Shown: piece by piece, positions 25,550-34,205 of the stretch
Layout: each line of letters opens with the position of its first letter
Position numbering within the stretch: position 1 is the first letter of the stretch
Assembly (NCBI GenBank): GCA_902495355.1
Contig: CABUWV010000005.1
Coordinates: forward strand, 81,001-145,000
Reading direction: 5' to 3'
DNA from: an uncultured Collinsella sp.
GTDB taxonomy: Bacteria; Actinomycetota; Coriobacteriia; Coriobacteriales; Coriobacteriaceae
Length of the DNA: 64,000 bases
Made by a program: the position numbers and the translations under genes
The notes under the pieces: model-generated
What the model saw: the letters and a program-made list of their open reading frames with translations, nothing else
What the model was told of the DNA's origin: nothing
The model's database searches: none

Positions 25550-26737
25550 ATGACCGAGCTCCAAGAACTCCGTCGCTATCGCCGCGACTTGCACAGGATC
25601 CCGGAGCTCGACTTTGATCTCCCACAGACTATCGCCTATATCGAGGGCGTGTTGGCGCCGCTCGCTTGCGAGGTGACCCATCCGTGCCCCAGCTGCGTCT
25701 GCGCTTTCTTCGACGCTGGCGTTGGTGCCGCGCATGCCACAGCGATTCGCGCCGATATGGATGCGCTGCCCATCGCGGAGGCGACGGGTGCGGATTTCGC
25801 CTCGACGCATCCCGGCAAGATGCACGCTTGTGGACATGACGGACACATGGCTATGGCACTTGCCGCCGCGACGTATGTCGACCGTACGATTCGTGAGCAG
25901 CCGGGCGTCATCAAGCGCAACGTGCTCATTGTGTTCCAGCCTGCCGAGGAAACGACCGGTGGTGCCAAGACGGTGTGCGAGAGCGGCGTGTTCGAGCGCT
26001 ACGGGGTGGATCGCATCTTCGGCTTCCACGTGTGGCCCGATCTGCCCGCCGGCATGTTGGCGAGCTGCTCCGGTCCGTTGCTGGCGCGTTCGAGCGAGAC
26101 GCATATCCATATCCATGGCACGAGCATCCATATTGCTAAGACCTATGGTGTGCCGGTCGAGGAGTCGCACGATGCGGCGCTGGCGGCTGCCAAGTTCTTG
26201 GTTGCCGAGCGCGAACTGATGGATGAGCTGGGCGCCGATGAACCCTGCATTGGTAAGTTCGGCCTGCTGCAGGCCGGCACCGTCTGCAATGCGGTGGCGG
26301 GGGAGGCCCATGTTGCGGGCAGCCTGCGCGTGTTTACGGACGGCATGTTCGACCGTGCGCGCGAGGGCGTGCGCCGCGTGTTGGACGAGGCCTGCGCCGC
26401 AACAGGCTGTACGTACGATCTCGACTTTGCCGAGGGCTATCCGCCAGTCGATAACGACCCCGAGCTGTTTGCCTGCATTGCGCCTGCCTTGTCCGAGCTG
26501 CAACTTGTGGACGAGCCGCTGCTGATTGCCGAGGACTTCGCCTTCTATCAGCGCCATCTTCCGGGCGTGTTCTTCCTGCTGGGCACGGGCGTGCCAGAGG
26601 GACAAGAAAACCCGAGTGATCCGGATGGCTGTCCCGCCTATGCCACGAGCGCCCTTCACACCGATACCATGCTCTTTGACGAGGAAATCCTGCTCAAAGG
26701 CCTCGACGTTTACAAGCGATTGCTTAACTTGGAGTGA
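25550..26737 (+). CDS. M20 amidohydrolase, probable N-acetyldiaminopimelate deacetylase
   Basis: The 395-residue M20D-family peptidase shows metal-binding motifs ATAIRADMDALPIAE, HACGHDGHMAMAL, FQPAEETTGGAK, FGFHVWPDLPAG and the late SALHTDTMLFDEE. It lies head to head with the lysine operon and next to the DapH pathway, so the best guess is removal of the acetyl group from N-acetyl-diaminopimelate. Other members of this family hydrolyse hippurate or auxin conjugates. AAAGGA precedes the ATG at 25550; the in-frame start 7 codons earlier is weaker. A small membrane protein gene follows 2 nt later. Confidence 0.8.
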   Translation: MTELQELRRYRRDLHRIPELDFDLPQTIAYIEGVLAPLACEVTHPCPSCVCAFFDAGVGAAHATAIRADMDALPIAEATGADFASTHPGKMHACGHDGHMAMALAAATYVDRTIREQPGVIKRNVLIVFQPAEETTGGAKTVCESGVFERYGVDRIFGFHVWPDLPAGMLASCSGPLLARSSETHIHIHGTSIHIAKTYGVPVEESHDAALAAAKFLVAERELMDELGADEPCIGKFGLLQAGTVCNAVAGEAHVAGSLRVFTDGMFDRAREGVRRVLDEACAATGCTYDLDFAEGYPPVDNDPELFACIAPALSELQLVDEPLLIAEDFAFYQRHLPGVFFLLGTGVPEGQENPSDPDGCPAYATSALHTDTMLFDEEILLKGLDVYKRLLNLE

Positions 26738-26739
26738 CG

Positions 26740-27060
26740 ATGAAGCGCCGACAGACTGCCGTTTATAGTCCCGGTGGGTGTGGATGCGGCTTGTTGTTGT
26801 TTCCGGTTATTGCTGTGAGCATTGGCGTTATGTTTGCGCTTGCCGGGTTGGCAGCAGCGGCACTCGTACTGTTGATTGTGGCTATTGGCGTGACGATTTG
26901 GCTCTGCCGCAATCGCGAGCAACGCCGTGCCGACGGTAAAACCAATGCCGGCTGGGTCGTCTTCCTGGTCATTGCGTACCCACTGAGTGTCGGCTACCTG
27001 GTGTTCTTTGTCCTGCTGATGATTAGTGCCTTTACCGGGGAATCCGTCACGGTGGGTTGA
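26740..27060 (+). CDS. Small membrane protein, unknown function
   Basis: The 106-residue protein has two or three membrane segments (LLLFPVIAVSIGVMFALAG, AALVLLIVAIGVTIWL and VVFLVIAYPLSVGYLVFFVL) separated by a basic loop (CRNREQRRADGK). It starts 2 nt after the M20 stop codon with TTGGAG upstream, so it is in the same transcript. No family is recognised. Confidence 0.65.
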   Translation: MKRRQTAVYSPGGCGCGLLLFPVIAVSIGVMFALAGLAAAALVLLIVAIGVTIWLCRNREQRRADGKTNAGWVVFLVIAYPLSVGYLVFFVLLMISAFTGESVTVG

Positions 27061-27224
27061 TGCACTGCCAACAGACGGTTGCGCAAAGTGCGCTTGCTCG
27101 GCGTTTGGATAACTGCATTGGCCGTTTACCGCAACCTTAGCTCACGGCTAATGAATTCATGTTTAATCCTTCCTACAATGTGCTGTGTGCCGGCGCGGTA
27201 GCCGGATCGTAGGAAGGATGCATG

Positions 27225-27767
27225 ATGAATAAGCTCGAAAACGAAGTGCTGCTGAGCCGTCGCGCTGCACTTGGCGCATTCGCCACTGTTGCCTTGGGGA
27301 CCGCCAGTCTTCTTGCCGGTTGCGGTAGCGATAAGGCGACCGTCACCGAGGATGCTGGCGATGGCGACAAGAAGGAAGAAACGAAGAAGGAAGAGCAGCC
27401 TACGACTGACCTGGCTGTTGGCACGACGGTGACCACGACTGCCGGTCTTTCCGTCGTCGTCGATTCCGTCCAGCCCGGTCTCACAAATTATGACGGTTCG
27501 ACCATGACGGGTATTCACGTCACGTACGTCAACAATGGCGATGAGGGTGCAGATTACAATATCTACGACTGGAAGGGCGAGGACGCCAACGGTGCTCAGC
27601 AGAACCAGGGTTATTACAGCGAGAGCTCCGATGAACTGCAGTCTGGTACCCTTGCCGCCGGCGGTTCCGTGGCGGGCAATATCTACTTTGATGGTGACAT
27701 CAAGAAGGCTCTCTATTTTGCCAACGTGTTTGATAAGTCTGCCGCTGCAAGCTGGGTGCTGGCCTAA
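27225..27767 (+). CDS. Secreted lipoprotein, DUF4352-like
   Basis: The 180-residue protein has a signal peptide with twin-arginine character (LLSRRAALGAFATVALG) and the lipobox SLLAGC, so it is probably lipid-anchored outside the membrane. After a Lys/Glu linker comes an immunoglobulin-like domain (TTAGLSVVVDSVQPGLTNYD, IHVTYVNNGDE) as in DUF4352/telomeric-repeat-like lipoproteins. AGGAAGG lies 7 nt before the ATG at 27225, with another ATG at 27222. A TACAAT box lies about 45 nt upstream. Function is unknown. Confidence 0.75.
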   Translation: MNKLENEVLLSRRAALGAFATVALGTASLLAGCGSDKATVTEDAGDGDKKEETKKEEQPTTDLAVGTTVTTTAGLSVVVDSVQPGLTNYDGSTMTGIHVTYVNNGDEGADYNIYDWKGEDANGAQQNQGYYSESSDELQSGTLAAGGSVAGNIYFDGDIKKALYFANVFDKSAAASWVLA

Positions 27768-27806
27768 CATGTCGCTACCGTTGCGCCGTATGGGAGGTGA
27801 GGTCGT

Positions 27807-28229
27807 ATGCCCGATAAAAAGCTGACGGACGAGTTACTCAATGAACTCCTCGACGCGCCAAACATCGATGGCTATATCAAAGAACACGACTTTGCCGCCC
27901 CGTCGCTTTCGGACTATCTTAAGCAGCTGCTGCAGGAAAAGGGCTTAGAGCGCTCGCGCGTGGTGCGCATGGCCGACCTCAATGAGACTTTTGGTTATCA
28001 GATTTTTACCGGTGCGCGGCATCCGAGCCGCAACAAGGTGCTGCAGATTGCCTTTGCAATGGCGTTGACGCTCAAGGAGACCAACCGCGCCCTGACGGCT
28101 GCCGGAGTGAGCGTCCTCAACTGCAAGGACCGTCGCGATGCAATCATTATCTTTTGTATCGATCGCGGCTGCAGCCTGCAAAAGGTCAACGAGGAACTGT
28201 ATCGCTTTGGCGAGGAGACGGTGAGTTAG
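27807..28229 (+). CDS. Putative XRE-like helix-turn-helix protein
   Basis: The 140-residue protein has a helix-turn-helix-like core (LERSRVVRMADLNETFGYQIFTGARHPSRNKVLQIAFAM), where the second helix resembles the recognition helix of XRE-type domains, followed by a short helical tail. GGAGG precedes the ATG. It lies just upstream of a Ser/Thr kinase gene, separated by a strong hairpin. This pairing may reflect a phosphorylation-controlled regulator, which is speculative. Confidence 0.65.
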   Translation: MPDKKLTDELLNELLDAPNIDGYIKEHDFAAPSLSDYLKQLLQEKGLERSRVVRMADLNETFGYQIFTGARHPSRNKVLQIAFAMALTLKETNRALTAAGVSVLNCKDRRDAIIIFCIDRGCSLQKVNEELYRFGEETVS

Positions 28230-28278
28230 CGGCCGATGGCTGAGTTGGCTGTTACCAAAACAACTATGCGAACGAACG

Positions 28279-28308
28279 GGGCGCGGACACCATGGGGTGT
28301 CCGCGCCC
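28279..28308 (+). terminator. Hairpin after the XRE-like gene
   Basis: A perfect 13-bp stem (28279-28291 with 28296-28308) with a 4-nt loop separates the XRE-like gene from the kinase. No T run follows. Confidence 0.5.
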
Positions 28309-28326
28309 TGCGCTATGATGGACGCC

Positions 28327-29727
28327 ATGGATACTCAGAGCCCAACATATTCCGATGACGAGCTGACTGCTTCACTTGTCGAGCATTTGGCGTCGCTCGA
28401 CCGCGATGACAGCTATCGTGTGGAGCGCGTGCTCAAGCTCTCGGATGTCGAGACGACTGAACTTGTCTATTTTGAGGGCTCTGACGGCGGGTCTCTCGGT
28501 CCCTTTGTCCGCAAGCGCATCGATGCTTCGGTGCGGATTGGCGGAGCATATGAGCGCTTGTTTGCGGCCCAGCGCGCCGGTCGTCGTTTTGAGCACTTGC
28601 CCCGAATCGTCGATTGCCGCCGTGCGGGCGACGAGCTTGACGTGGTGATGGAGTATGTCGAAGGCGAGACACTCGAGGCGTTGGTGGGACGCCTGGGGGC
28701 GACGCCCGATTATGCCCGCGAGCTGTATCCCGTTCTGTGTGAAGCGGTGGGCGAGCTGCATGCTGGTTTTGCAGCTGCGGGGGAGCCAGAGGTACCGGTA
28801 ATCCACCGCGACCTTAAACCCTCGAACATCATCGTATCGGGCGCGAGGTATGCGGCCGATGCTGGTATGACCTTCTCGTCGCTGGTGATTATCGACCTGG
28901 GAATCGCGCGCGTTTGGCGCGATGGCGCCGACGCCGATACCGTCAAGTTTGGCACGCGTTCCTATGCGCCGCCCGAGCAGTTTGGGTTTGGGCAGACGAG
29001 CGTTCGCAGCGATATTTACGCGCTTGGCGCGCTGCTGTTCTTTTGTCTGACGGGGGCTGATCCCAAACCGGGGCGGGACATACGTGAGCAATGCGAGGCG
29101 CATGGCATTCCCGTTCCGCTGGCGGATGTGATTTGCATGGCGATGGCGCTCGATCCGGCTAAGCGCTTTGTGAGTACAAAGGCATTGGGCAATGCTGCGC
29201 GCGCGGCATATGAGCTATGTCTCCCTGCACCGTCGCCCGTGACCTTTTCTGCTGCCAGTGTGCCCCGGGTCGCGGTGTCACAGGTTCAGCGGGTACAGCA
29301 GCCGGTTGCCCTCACGCTTCCGTCTTCTGCAAACCGGCGTTCGATCGTCTCTCCTGTGACGTCCAAATGTGCACGTCTGCTCTCGCGTATCCCCGAGCCC
29401 GTGGGGCGCATATGGAATGGATGCGTCTATGCGACAACATTGTTGCTGCTGGTGGGCAGCCATTTTGCGGTATTTACGCCGACGGGCGAAAACCGAAACT
29501 ATCCAACGTGGTTTTTGGCACTTGAGTATTTCTTTATGGTCGATGGCCTGGTGCTGCTCATTACATTCGGAATGCTCGACCGGCGTAGGCTTCGACGTCG
29601 TTTTCCCGCGCTCGATCGGTATCGGGGGAGTGCTTTTGTCGAACTATGGTTCAAGGCGCACGGGTTTATGTTTGCCGTCATGTGTGTCGTCGTTGTTATC
29701 GGCAACGCGACCGGTGTCGTTTCTTAG
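28327..29727 (+). CDS. Membrane-anchored Ser/Thr protein kinase
   Basis: The 466-residue protein has an N-terminal kinase domain with catalytic HRDLKPSN, the metal loop IDLGIAR (DLG instead of DFG) and SYAPPEQFGFGQTSVRSDIYALG. The C-terminal part has membrane helices (YATTLLLLVGSHFAVF, YFFMVDGLVLLITFGM and FMFAVMCVVVVIGNA) and no PASTA repeats, unlike PknB. TATGAT at 28315-28320 ends 7 nt before the ATG at 28327, so the message may be leaderless. Ligand and targets are unknown. Confidence 0.82.
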   Translation: MDTQSPTYSDDELTASLVEHLASLDRDDSYRVERVLKLSDVETTELVYFEGSDGGSLGPFVRKRIDASVRIGGAYERLFAAQRAGRRFEHLPRIVDCRRAGDELDVVMEYVEGETLEALVGRLGATPDYARELYPVLCEAVGELHAGFAAAGEPEVPVIHRDLKPSNIIVSGARYAADAGMTFSSLVIIDLGIARVWRDGADADTVKFGTRSYAPPEQFGFGQTSVRSDIYALGALLFFCLTGADPKPGRDIREQCEAHGIPVPLADVICMAMALDPAKRFVSTKALGNAARAAYELCLPAPSPVTFSAASVPRVAVSQVQRVQQPVALTLPSSANRRSIVSPVTSKCARLLSRIPEPVGRIWNGCVYATTLLLLVGSHFAVFTPTGENRNYPTWFLALEYFFMVDGLVLLITFGMLDRRRLRRRFPALDRYRGSAFVELWFKAHGFMFAVMCVVVVIGNATGVVS

Positions 29728-29770
29728 ATAATCGAAAAGGGCCCCGTTTGGGGCCCTTTTGCAGTTGCAC

Positions 29771-30904
29771 TTAAATACGGTTCATTTGATTGGCGACCTT
29801 GTTGTACCAGTCCTGCCACGTGGGCGGGCAGTACTTTTTGGCGGCTGCCGGGGTAAGCGTGGAGCCATAGTTGGCGCCCAGGTAGGCAACGTGGGCGGAG
29901 ACACCCTCGCTCCAGCTGCCAAAGCTACGCCAACCGCCGCCGCGGGCACTCCAGCCCCAGGCGTTATAGGAGCCGGCGCAATAGAGGCCCTTGCTGCTCT
30001 CGATGCAGGCGATGGCGGGGGACCAACGGGGATCGACGCCGGTATTCCAGGCGGCGACGGCAAAGTTGTAACCCTGGCCTGCCATGGGGGAACCGGCGAG
30101 GTAGTTGTCGATGCGGCTCGTCCACTCGTTAATGAACGAGTCGTAATCGGAATTGCCGGTGTTGGAGTTGTTCACCGTGGTGTCGATGGTGGTGTTGGAG
30201 TTGGTGGCCTGGCTGTTGGAGTTATTGCCACTCACGCCGGTACCCGAGATCTTCTCGGCGGCAGCGGCCTTGTCGGCCTCGAGCTTAGCCAGTTCGGCGG
30301 CATTTTCCTGTTCGGCCTTCGCTTGCGCCTCGTTGCGGAGCTGCTGTGCCTGGGCCAGCGCGTCCTCGGCATTCTTTTGCTCGCCCTCGAGCTGAGACTT
30401 GGCCTGATCGAGCTCGGTTTTGTTCTGCTCGAGTTCGGTCTGCATCTTGTTAAGCTCTTCGATCTCGTCGACGCTCGAGCTCGTAATCTGGTTGGTGTAT
30501 TTGCAGGTGGTGATAAAGTCACCCAAGCTCTGCGTGTTCACCAGGAAGCTCACGATGGGGCTGGTGCCCTTCTGGTACTTATACAGATCGCGCATGGCGG
30601 AGCTTGCCTTGGCCTGCTGCTCGGGTAGCTCGGCCTCAATCTTATCGATGTTCGCCTCATTGGAGTCGATCTGCTTTTGCAGATCCTCGAGCTTGGTTCG
30701 GGCGTCGTTGTAGGCGCTCGTAGCGTCCTCGATTTTTTTCTGGGCGGCGGAAAGCTGATCCTGCGTTGCCTGCGAGGCGGCATAGGCCGCGACGGGGGAG
30801 AGCATCGGCGTGGCCGTCAGCGCGACGGCGAGCGCGGCGCTCGTGATGATACGAGCCGGCTTCGACGCGACGAGCGCTGCGGTGCGATGGTTCGAATGCT
30901 GCAT
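29771..30904 (-). CDS. Secreted coiled-coil peptidoglycan hydrolase-like protein
   Basis: The 377-residue protein has a signal peptide (SAALAVALTATPMLSPVAAYA), a long PcsB-like coiled coil (TQDQLSAAQKKIEDATSAYN to about residue 225), a Ser/Asn-rich linker and a C-terminal domain of about 110 residues (WNTGVDPRWSPAIACIESSK, YNAWGWSARGGG) that resembles a lysozyme/transglycosylase fold with a candidate catalytic Glu in CIESS. It probably acts at division or wall turnover. The ATG at 30904 has AGAGGG upstream. The promoter region contains a cluster of palindromes. Confidence 0.8.
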   Translation of the reverse strand: MQHSNHRTAALVASKPARIITSAALAVALTATPMLSPVAAYAASQATQDQLSAAQKKIEDATSAYNDARTKLEDLQKQIDSNEANIDKIEAELPEQQAKASSAMRDLYKYQKGTSPIVSFLVNTQSLGDFITTCKYTNQITSSSVDEIEELNKMQTELEQNKTELDQAKSQLEGEQKNAEDALAQAQQLRNEAQAKAEQENAAELAKLEADKAAAAEKISGTGVSGNNSNSQATNSNTTIDTTVNNSNTGNSDYDSFINEWTSRIDNYLAGSPMAGQGYNFAVAAWNTGVDPRWSPAIACIESSKGLYCAGSYNAWGWSARGGGWRSFGSWSEGVSAHVAYLGANYGSTLTPAAAKKYCPPTWQDWYNKVANQMNRI

Positions 30905-30974
30905 CCAGTCCCTCTGCAATCAATCGTAGGTTATTGGTCGAGGTGTATTCTACTACTGCTTTCGACCTTAACTT

Positions 30975-31022
30975 GAACCTTAAAGGTTCTAAAGGGTCAA
31001 GTTAAACTTGAGGCTTTAGCCT
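30975..31022. promoter_or_regulatory. Cluster of three palindromes upstream of the wall hydrolase
   Basis: Two perfect 15-bp palindromes (GAACCTTAAAGGTTC at 30975-30989; TCAAGTTAAACTTGA at 30997-31011) and a third (AGGCT...AGCCT, 31011-31022) lie side by side. A TAGAAT -10 box for the minus-strand gene lies nearby. The sequences resemble MerR-family operators. The bound regulator is unknown. Confidence 0.5.
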
Positions 31023-31138
31023 TGACCTGCGGGAATGGTGAATTGTTGAGAAACCATAGAGTTAAACTTTAACGTTACGGCACCCTGTTGCAACGGGATT
31101 TTTGGCTGTAAAAGCTACCTTAACGTGGGGTTTTGCAA

Positions 31139-31772
31139 CTACAGGGTTCCTTCGCGACGAGCCCGCTCCACCTCTTTGAGTGCCTCGGCGGGAGTGAAGG
31201 AACAGGTGCCGTCGCCGAGCTTGACCACCTGGATTTCGTCGCCGGTATGGACCTCTCCGCCCTTTAGTACCACGCCGAAAACGCCCTCGTGGGGAAAGAT
31301 GCAGTCGCCGGCGAGATAGTAGATGGCACAGCGGGTATGGCAGACTTTGCCGATCTGGCTGATTTCGACGAGTACTTCGCTGCCGAGCTTGAGCTGCGTG
31401 CCCAAGGGGAGTGAGAGCAGGTTGATACCCTGGGTGGTGAAGTTCTCGCCAAAGTCGCCCTCGTGCACATCGAGCCCGCGCGCCTGCGCCGTCTGGATAG
31501 ACTCTGCAGCTAAAAAGGAGACCTGACGGTGCCAATGCCCGGCGTGCGCATCGGAGGCGAGGCCAAACTGCTCGATGACGGTGTCGTGCCCGTCGGCGAC
31601 GGGTGACTTACGCGTGCCTTTGTGCTCCGACGTGTTGATTGAGACGATGCGGGCGGGCCCGTTGTAAGCATCGTTTGCGGTGCGTAGGGGGAGCTGCCGT
31701 CTGGGCCCGATCCGCAAGTTCGCGCTTTGCGGCGTCAATGATGGGGTTGTTGATCGGATGAGCCTGGGACAC
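31139..31772 (-). CDS. MOSC-domain protein, probable N-terminal frameshift
   Basis: The MOSC core (GPARIVSINTSEHKGTRKSP, EGDFGENFTTQGINL, the conserved cysteine in VCHTRCAIYY, GVFGVVLKGG) reads intact to the stop. MOSC proteins handle molybdenum-cofactor sulfur. Upstream, the natural N-terminus appears to lie in another frame: a GTG at 31772 with GAAAGG upstream gives a sensible start (SQAHPINNPIIDAAKREL). The two frames join if the run of five G residues at 31687-31691 were four. Either a real one-base insertion or a sequencing error is possible. The open frame itself extends to 31891 without a good start. Confidence 0.7.
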
Positions 31773-31992
31773 GGTGCGCCTTTCGACGGGGCGGGCAACA
31801 TGTTGAATCCTACAAAAATGGTGGGTTCATTGCCCGTTGTCGTACGCCGGTGATTGCCGCCTTCGTGCTGGATAATTACGCCGATTGCCATAGATACGGT
31901 GGAGCTTTGGGTGCCGGCGGCTCGGCACGCTAGAATAAATCAGTTGCACAAAGACCGCCCGTCGTGTGGGCAGTTCTAGATAGGAAGTTTCC

Positions 31993-33249
31993 ATGGCATT
32001 GCAGTTTACAGAGCGCGAGTTTATCCCCGTGCTGCTCGGCGGCGACATCAACGCGTATTCGGTGGCGCGCGCTTTCTACGAGGAGTATCAGGTTAAGAGC
32101 CTGGTCTTTGGCAAGTACCAGACCGGCCCCGCGTATCGCAGCCAGATTATCGATTACACGCCCAACGTGGATATCGATACCATGCCGGTCATGATCGAGA
32201 CCGTTAACGGCGTCGCACAGGCCAATCCTGATAAGAAGATTATTCTCATGGGCTGCGGCGACAACTACGTCGCGCTTGCCGCGCAGGCTCAGGACGCCGG
32301 TGCGCTTGCCTCGAACGTCATCGCGCCCTATGCGCCCTACAGCATGCTCGAGCAGTGCCAGAAGAAGGAGATCTTCTACGAGCTGTGCGAGAAGCACGGT
32401 GTGCCCTATCCGCACACGTTTACCTTTACCATGGCGATGCTCAACGCTCAGGGTGAGGCTTCCGCCGAGGTGCTCGACCAGATCGACTTCCCCTTCCCGA
32501 TGATTCTGAAGCCCTCTGACGGCATCATGTGGTGGGAGCACGAGTTCGAGGGTCAGAAGAAGGCCTACGAGATTGCCGATCGCGCCGAGCTGGAACAAGT
32601 CATTCGCGATGTGTACGCCAGTGGCTACACCGATGACCTCATCTTGCAGGACCGCGTGCCCGGCAACGACGAGTACATGCGCGTGCTTACCAGTTATTCC
32701 GACCGCAACGGCAAGGTTCGCATGATGTGCCTGGGCCACGTGCTGCTCGAGGAGCATCAGCCCCATGGCGTCGGCAACCATGCCTGCATCATCACTGAGC
32801 CCAACGACGAGCTCATGGGTGGCGTGCGCAAGCTGCTTGAGGACCTTAAGTTTACGGGCTTCTCCAATTTCGACGTCAAGTACGACCAGCGCGATGGCTC
32901 GTTTAAGTTCTTCGACTTCAACACGCGTCAGGGACGCAGTAATTACTATGTCACCAATAGTGGCTTTAACGTTGCCAAATACGTGGTGGATGAGTACGTC
33001 TATAACCGCCCGTTTGAGCCGGAGTTTGTGACGGCGCAGGACGAGGCGCTGTGGATGGTCGTTCCTATGGGCGTCGTTGACAAGTATGTCAAGGACCCCG
33101 AGCTGCGTGCGAAGGCGCATCGTCTGGCCAAGGAGGGCAAGGCTGCCGATCCTTCGTTTATGAAGGGTGATTTTGTCTTTAACCGTTGGTTGCGCATGTG
33201 GCACACCAAGCTGCGTCACTTTAAGCTGTTCAAGACGTATTACAAGTAG
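31993..33249 (+). CDS. ATP-grasp ligase, D-aspartate ligase-like
   Basis: The 418-residue protein is an ATP-grasp carboxylate-amine ligase (PMILKPSDGIMWWEHEFEGQ, LILQDRVPGNDEYM, FDFNTRQGRSNYY). It resembles the Enterococcus D-aspartate ligase Asl group, which adds D-Asp to the side chain of peptidoglycan precursors. AGGAAG lies 5 nt before the ATG. An aspartate racemase gene follows 84 nt later, as in the Enterococcus racA-asl pair, which supports D-amino-acid use. Family assignment is firm; the substrate is inferred. Confidence 0.78.
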   Translation: MALQFTEREFIPVLLGGDINAYSVARAFYEEYQVKSLVFGKYQTGPAYRSQIIDYTPNVDIDTMPVMIETVNGVAQANPDKKIILMGCGDNYVALAAQAQDAGALASNVIAPYAPYSMLEQCQKKEIFYELCEKHGVPYPHTFTFTMAMLNAQGEASAEVLDQIDFPFPMILKPSDGIMWWEHEFEGQKKAYEIADRAELEQVIRDVYASGYTDDLILQDRVPGNDEYMRVLTSYSDRNGKVRMMCLGHVLLEEHQPHGVGNHACIITEPNDELMGGVRKLLEDLKFTGFSNFDVKYDQRDGSFKFFDFNTRQGRSNYYVTNSGFNVAKYVVDEYVYNRPFEPEFVTAQDEALWMVVPMGVVDKYVKDPELRAKAHRLAKEGKAADPSFMKGDFVFNRWLRMWHTKLRHFKLFKTYYK

Positions 33250-33333
33250 ATGAGCGCGGCGCCCGCCCGGTTTGCATCGGACGGGCGCGGGTATGATACG
33301 CGCAATTGCGCGGGCGTCACCAAGGAGGCGGCG

Positions 33334-34080
33334 ATGGAAAAGCTGGGAGTTATTGGCGGCATGGGCGCCGAGGCCACGTCGTATTACTACGACCAGGTCG
33401 TGCGTCATACGGCTGCTACCTGTGATCAGGAGCATATCGACATGGTGGTGCTTTCCAAGTCGACCATGCCCGACCGTACGCTGGCCATCAAGACCGGCGA
33501 GCATGCCGAGCTGCTGGCGACCATGAAGGAGTGCGCTCAGGCGCTCGAGTCGCTGGGCTGCGCGCACATAGCGATTCCCTGCAACACGTCACACTATTTC
33601 TACGATCAGATTCAGTCGTTTACCAAGGTGCCGATTATCCACATGCCGCGCGAGTCGGTGCGCTATGCTCTGGCCGGCGCGGTGATGGGGGAGTGCGAGT
33701 TCGACCCCAACCTGAGTATGCCGGCCGAGCCGGTGCGCAAGATCGGCATCATGGGCACCGACGGTACCGTGGGCGCAGACGTCTATGGGCGCGAATGTGA
33801 GACCGCGGGCGTTGAGGTCGTCTATCCCAGCGAAAAGCGTCAGGCAGACGTGATGTCGCTTATCTACGACGATGTGAAGGCCGGGCGCGAGCCCGATATG
33901 GACAAGTTCGACCGCGTGATGTGGGAGTTCGCCCGTAGCGGCTGCGACCGCGTTATCCTGGCCTGCACGGAGCTTTCGGTGTTGCAGAAGTATCGCGAGA
34001 TGCCCGAGATCACCCTCGATGCGATGGATGTCCTGGTACGCGAGTCCATCATTCGCAGCGGCGTCCCCTACCGCCTGTAG
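33334..34080 (+). CDS. Aspartate/glutamate racemase family protein
   Basis: The 248-residue protein has the paired catalytic cysteines of Asp/Glu racemases (AIPCNTSHYFYDQIQ and VILACTELSVL) and the N-terminal LGVIGGMGAEAT typical of aspartate racemase. It interconverts L- and D-aspartate without cofactor. AAGGAGG lies 5 nt before the ATG at 33334; the extension back to 33250 covers a promoter-like TATGAT (33293-33298). It probably supplies D-Asp for the ligase upstream. Confidence 0.88.
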   Translation: MEKLGVIGGMGAEATSYYYDQVVRHTAATCDQEHIDMVVLSKSTMPDRTLAIKTGEHAELLATMKECAQALESLGCAHIAIPCNTSHYFYDQIQSFTKVPIIHMPRESVRYALAGAVMGECEFDPNLSMPAEPVRKIGIMGTDGTVGADVYGRECETAGVEVVYPSEKRQADVMSLIYDDVKAGREPDMDKFDRVMWEFARSGCDRVILACTELSVLQKYREMPEITLDAMDVLVRESIIRSGVPYRL

Positions 34081-34140
34081 CCCTCGACCTGCCAAAAAAG
34101 GGACAGGTTTATTATGGTAGGTTTTATCTGGGAAAACAGT

Positions 34141-34177
34141 AAAGGCCTCGGCTCGTTTGATGCGAGCCGAGGCCTTT
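34141..34177. terminator. Bidirectional terminator between racemase and ecfT
   Basis: A perfect 15-bp stem (34141-34155 with 34163-34177) with A and T flanks lies between two convergent genes. Confidence 0.85.
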
Positions 34178-34205
34178 TGCGTTTGTCGGTTGCTGCCAGC
34201 GATTG

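Noticed and set aside
34095..34140. GGGACAGGTTTATTATGG stretch as a further repeat copy
   Set aside because: It shares only about ten bases with the rc of the 20008 repeat and has no inverted arms.
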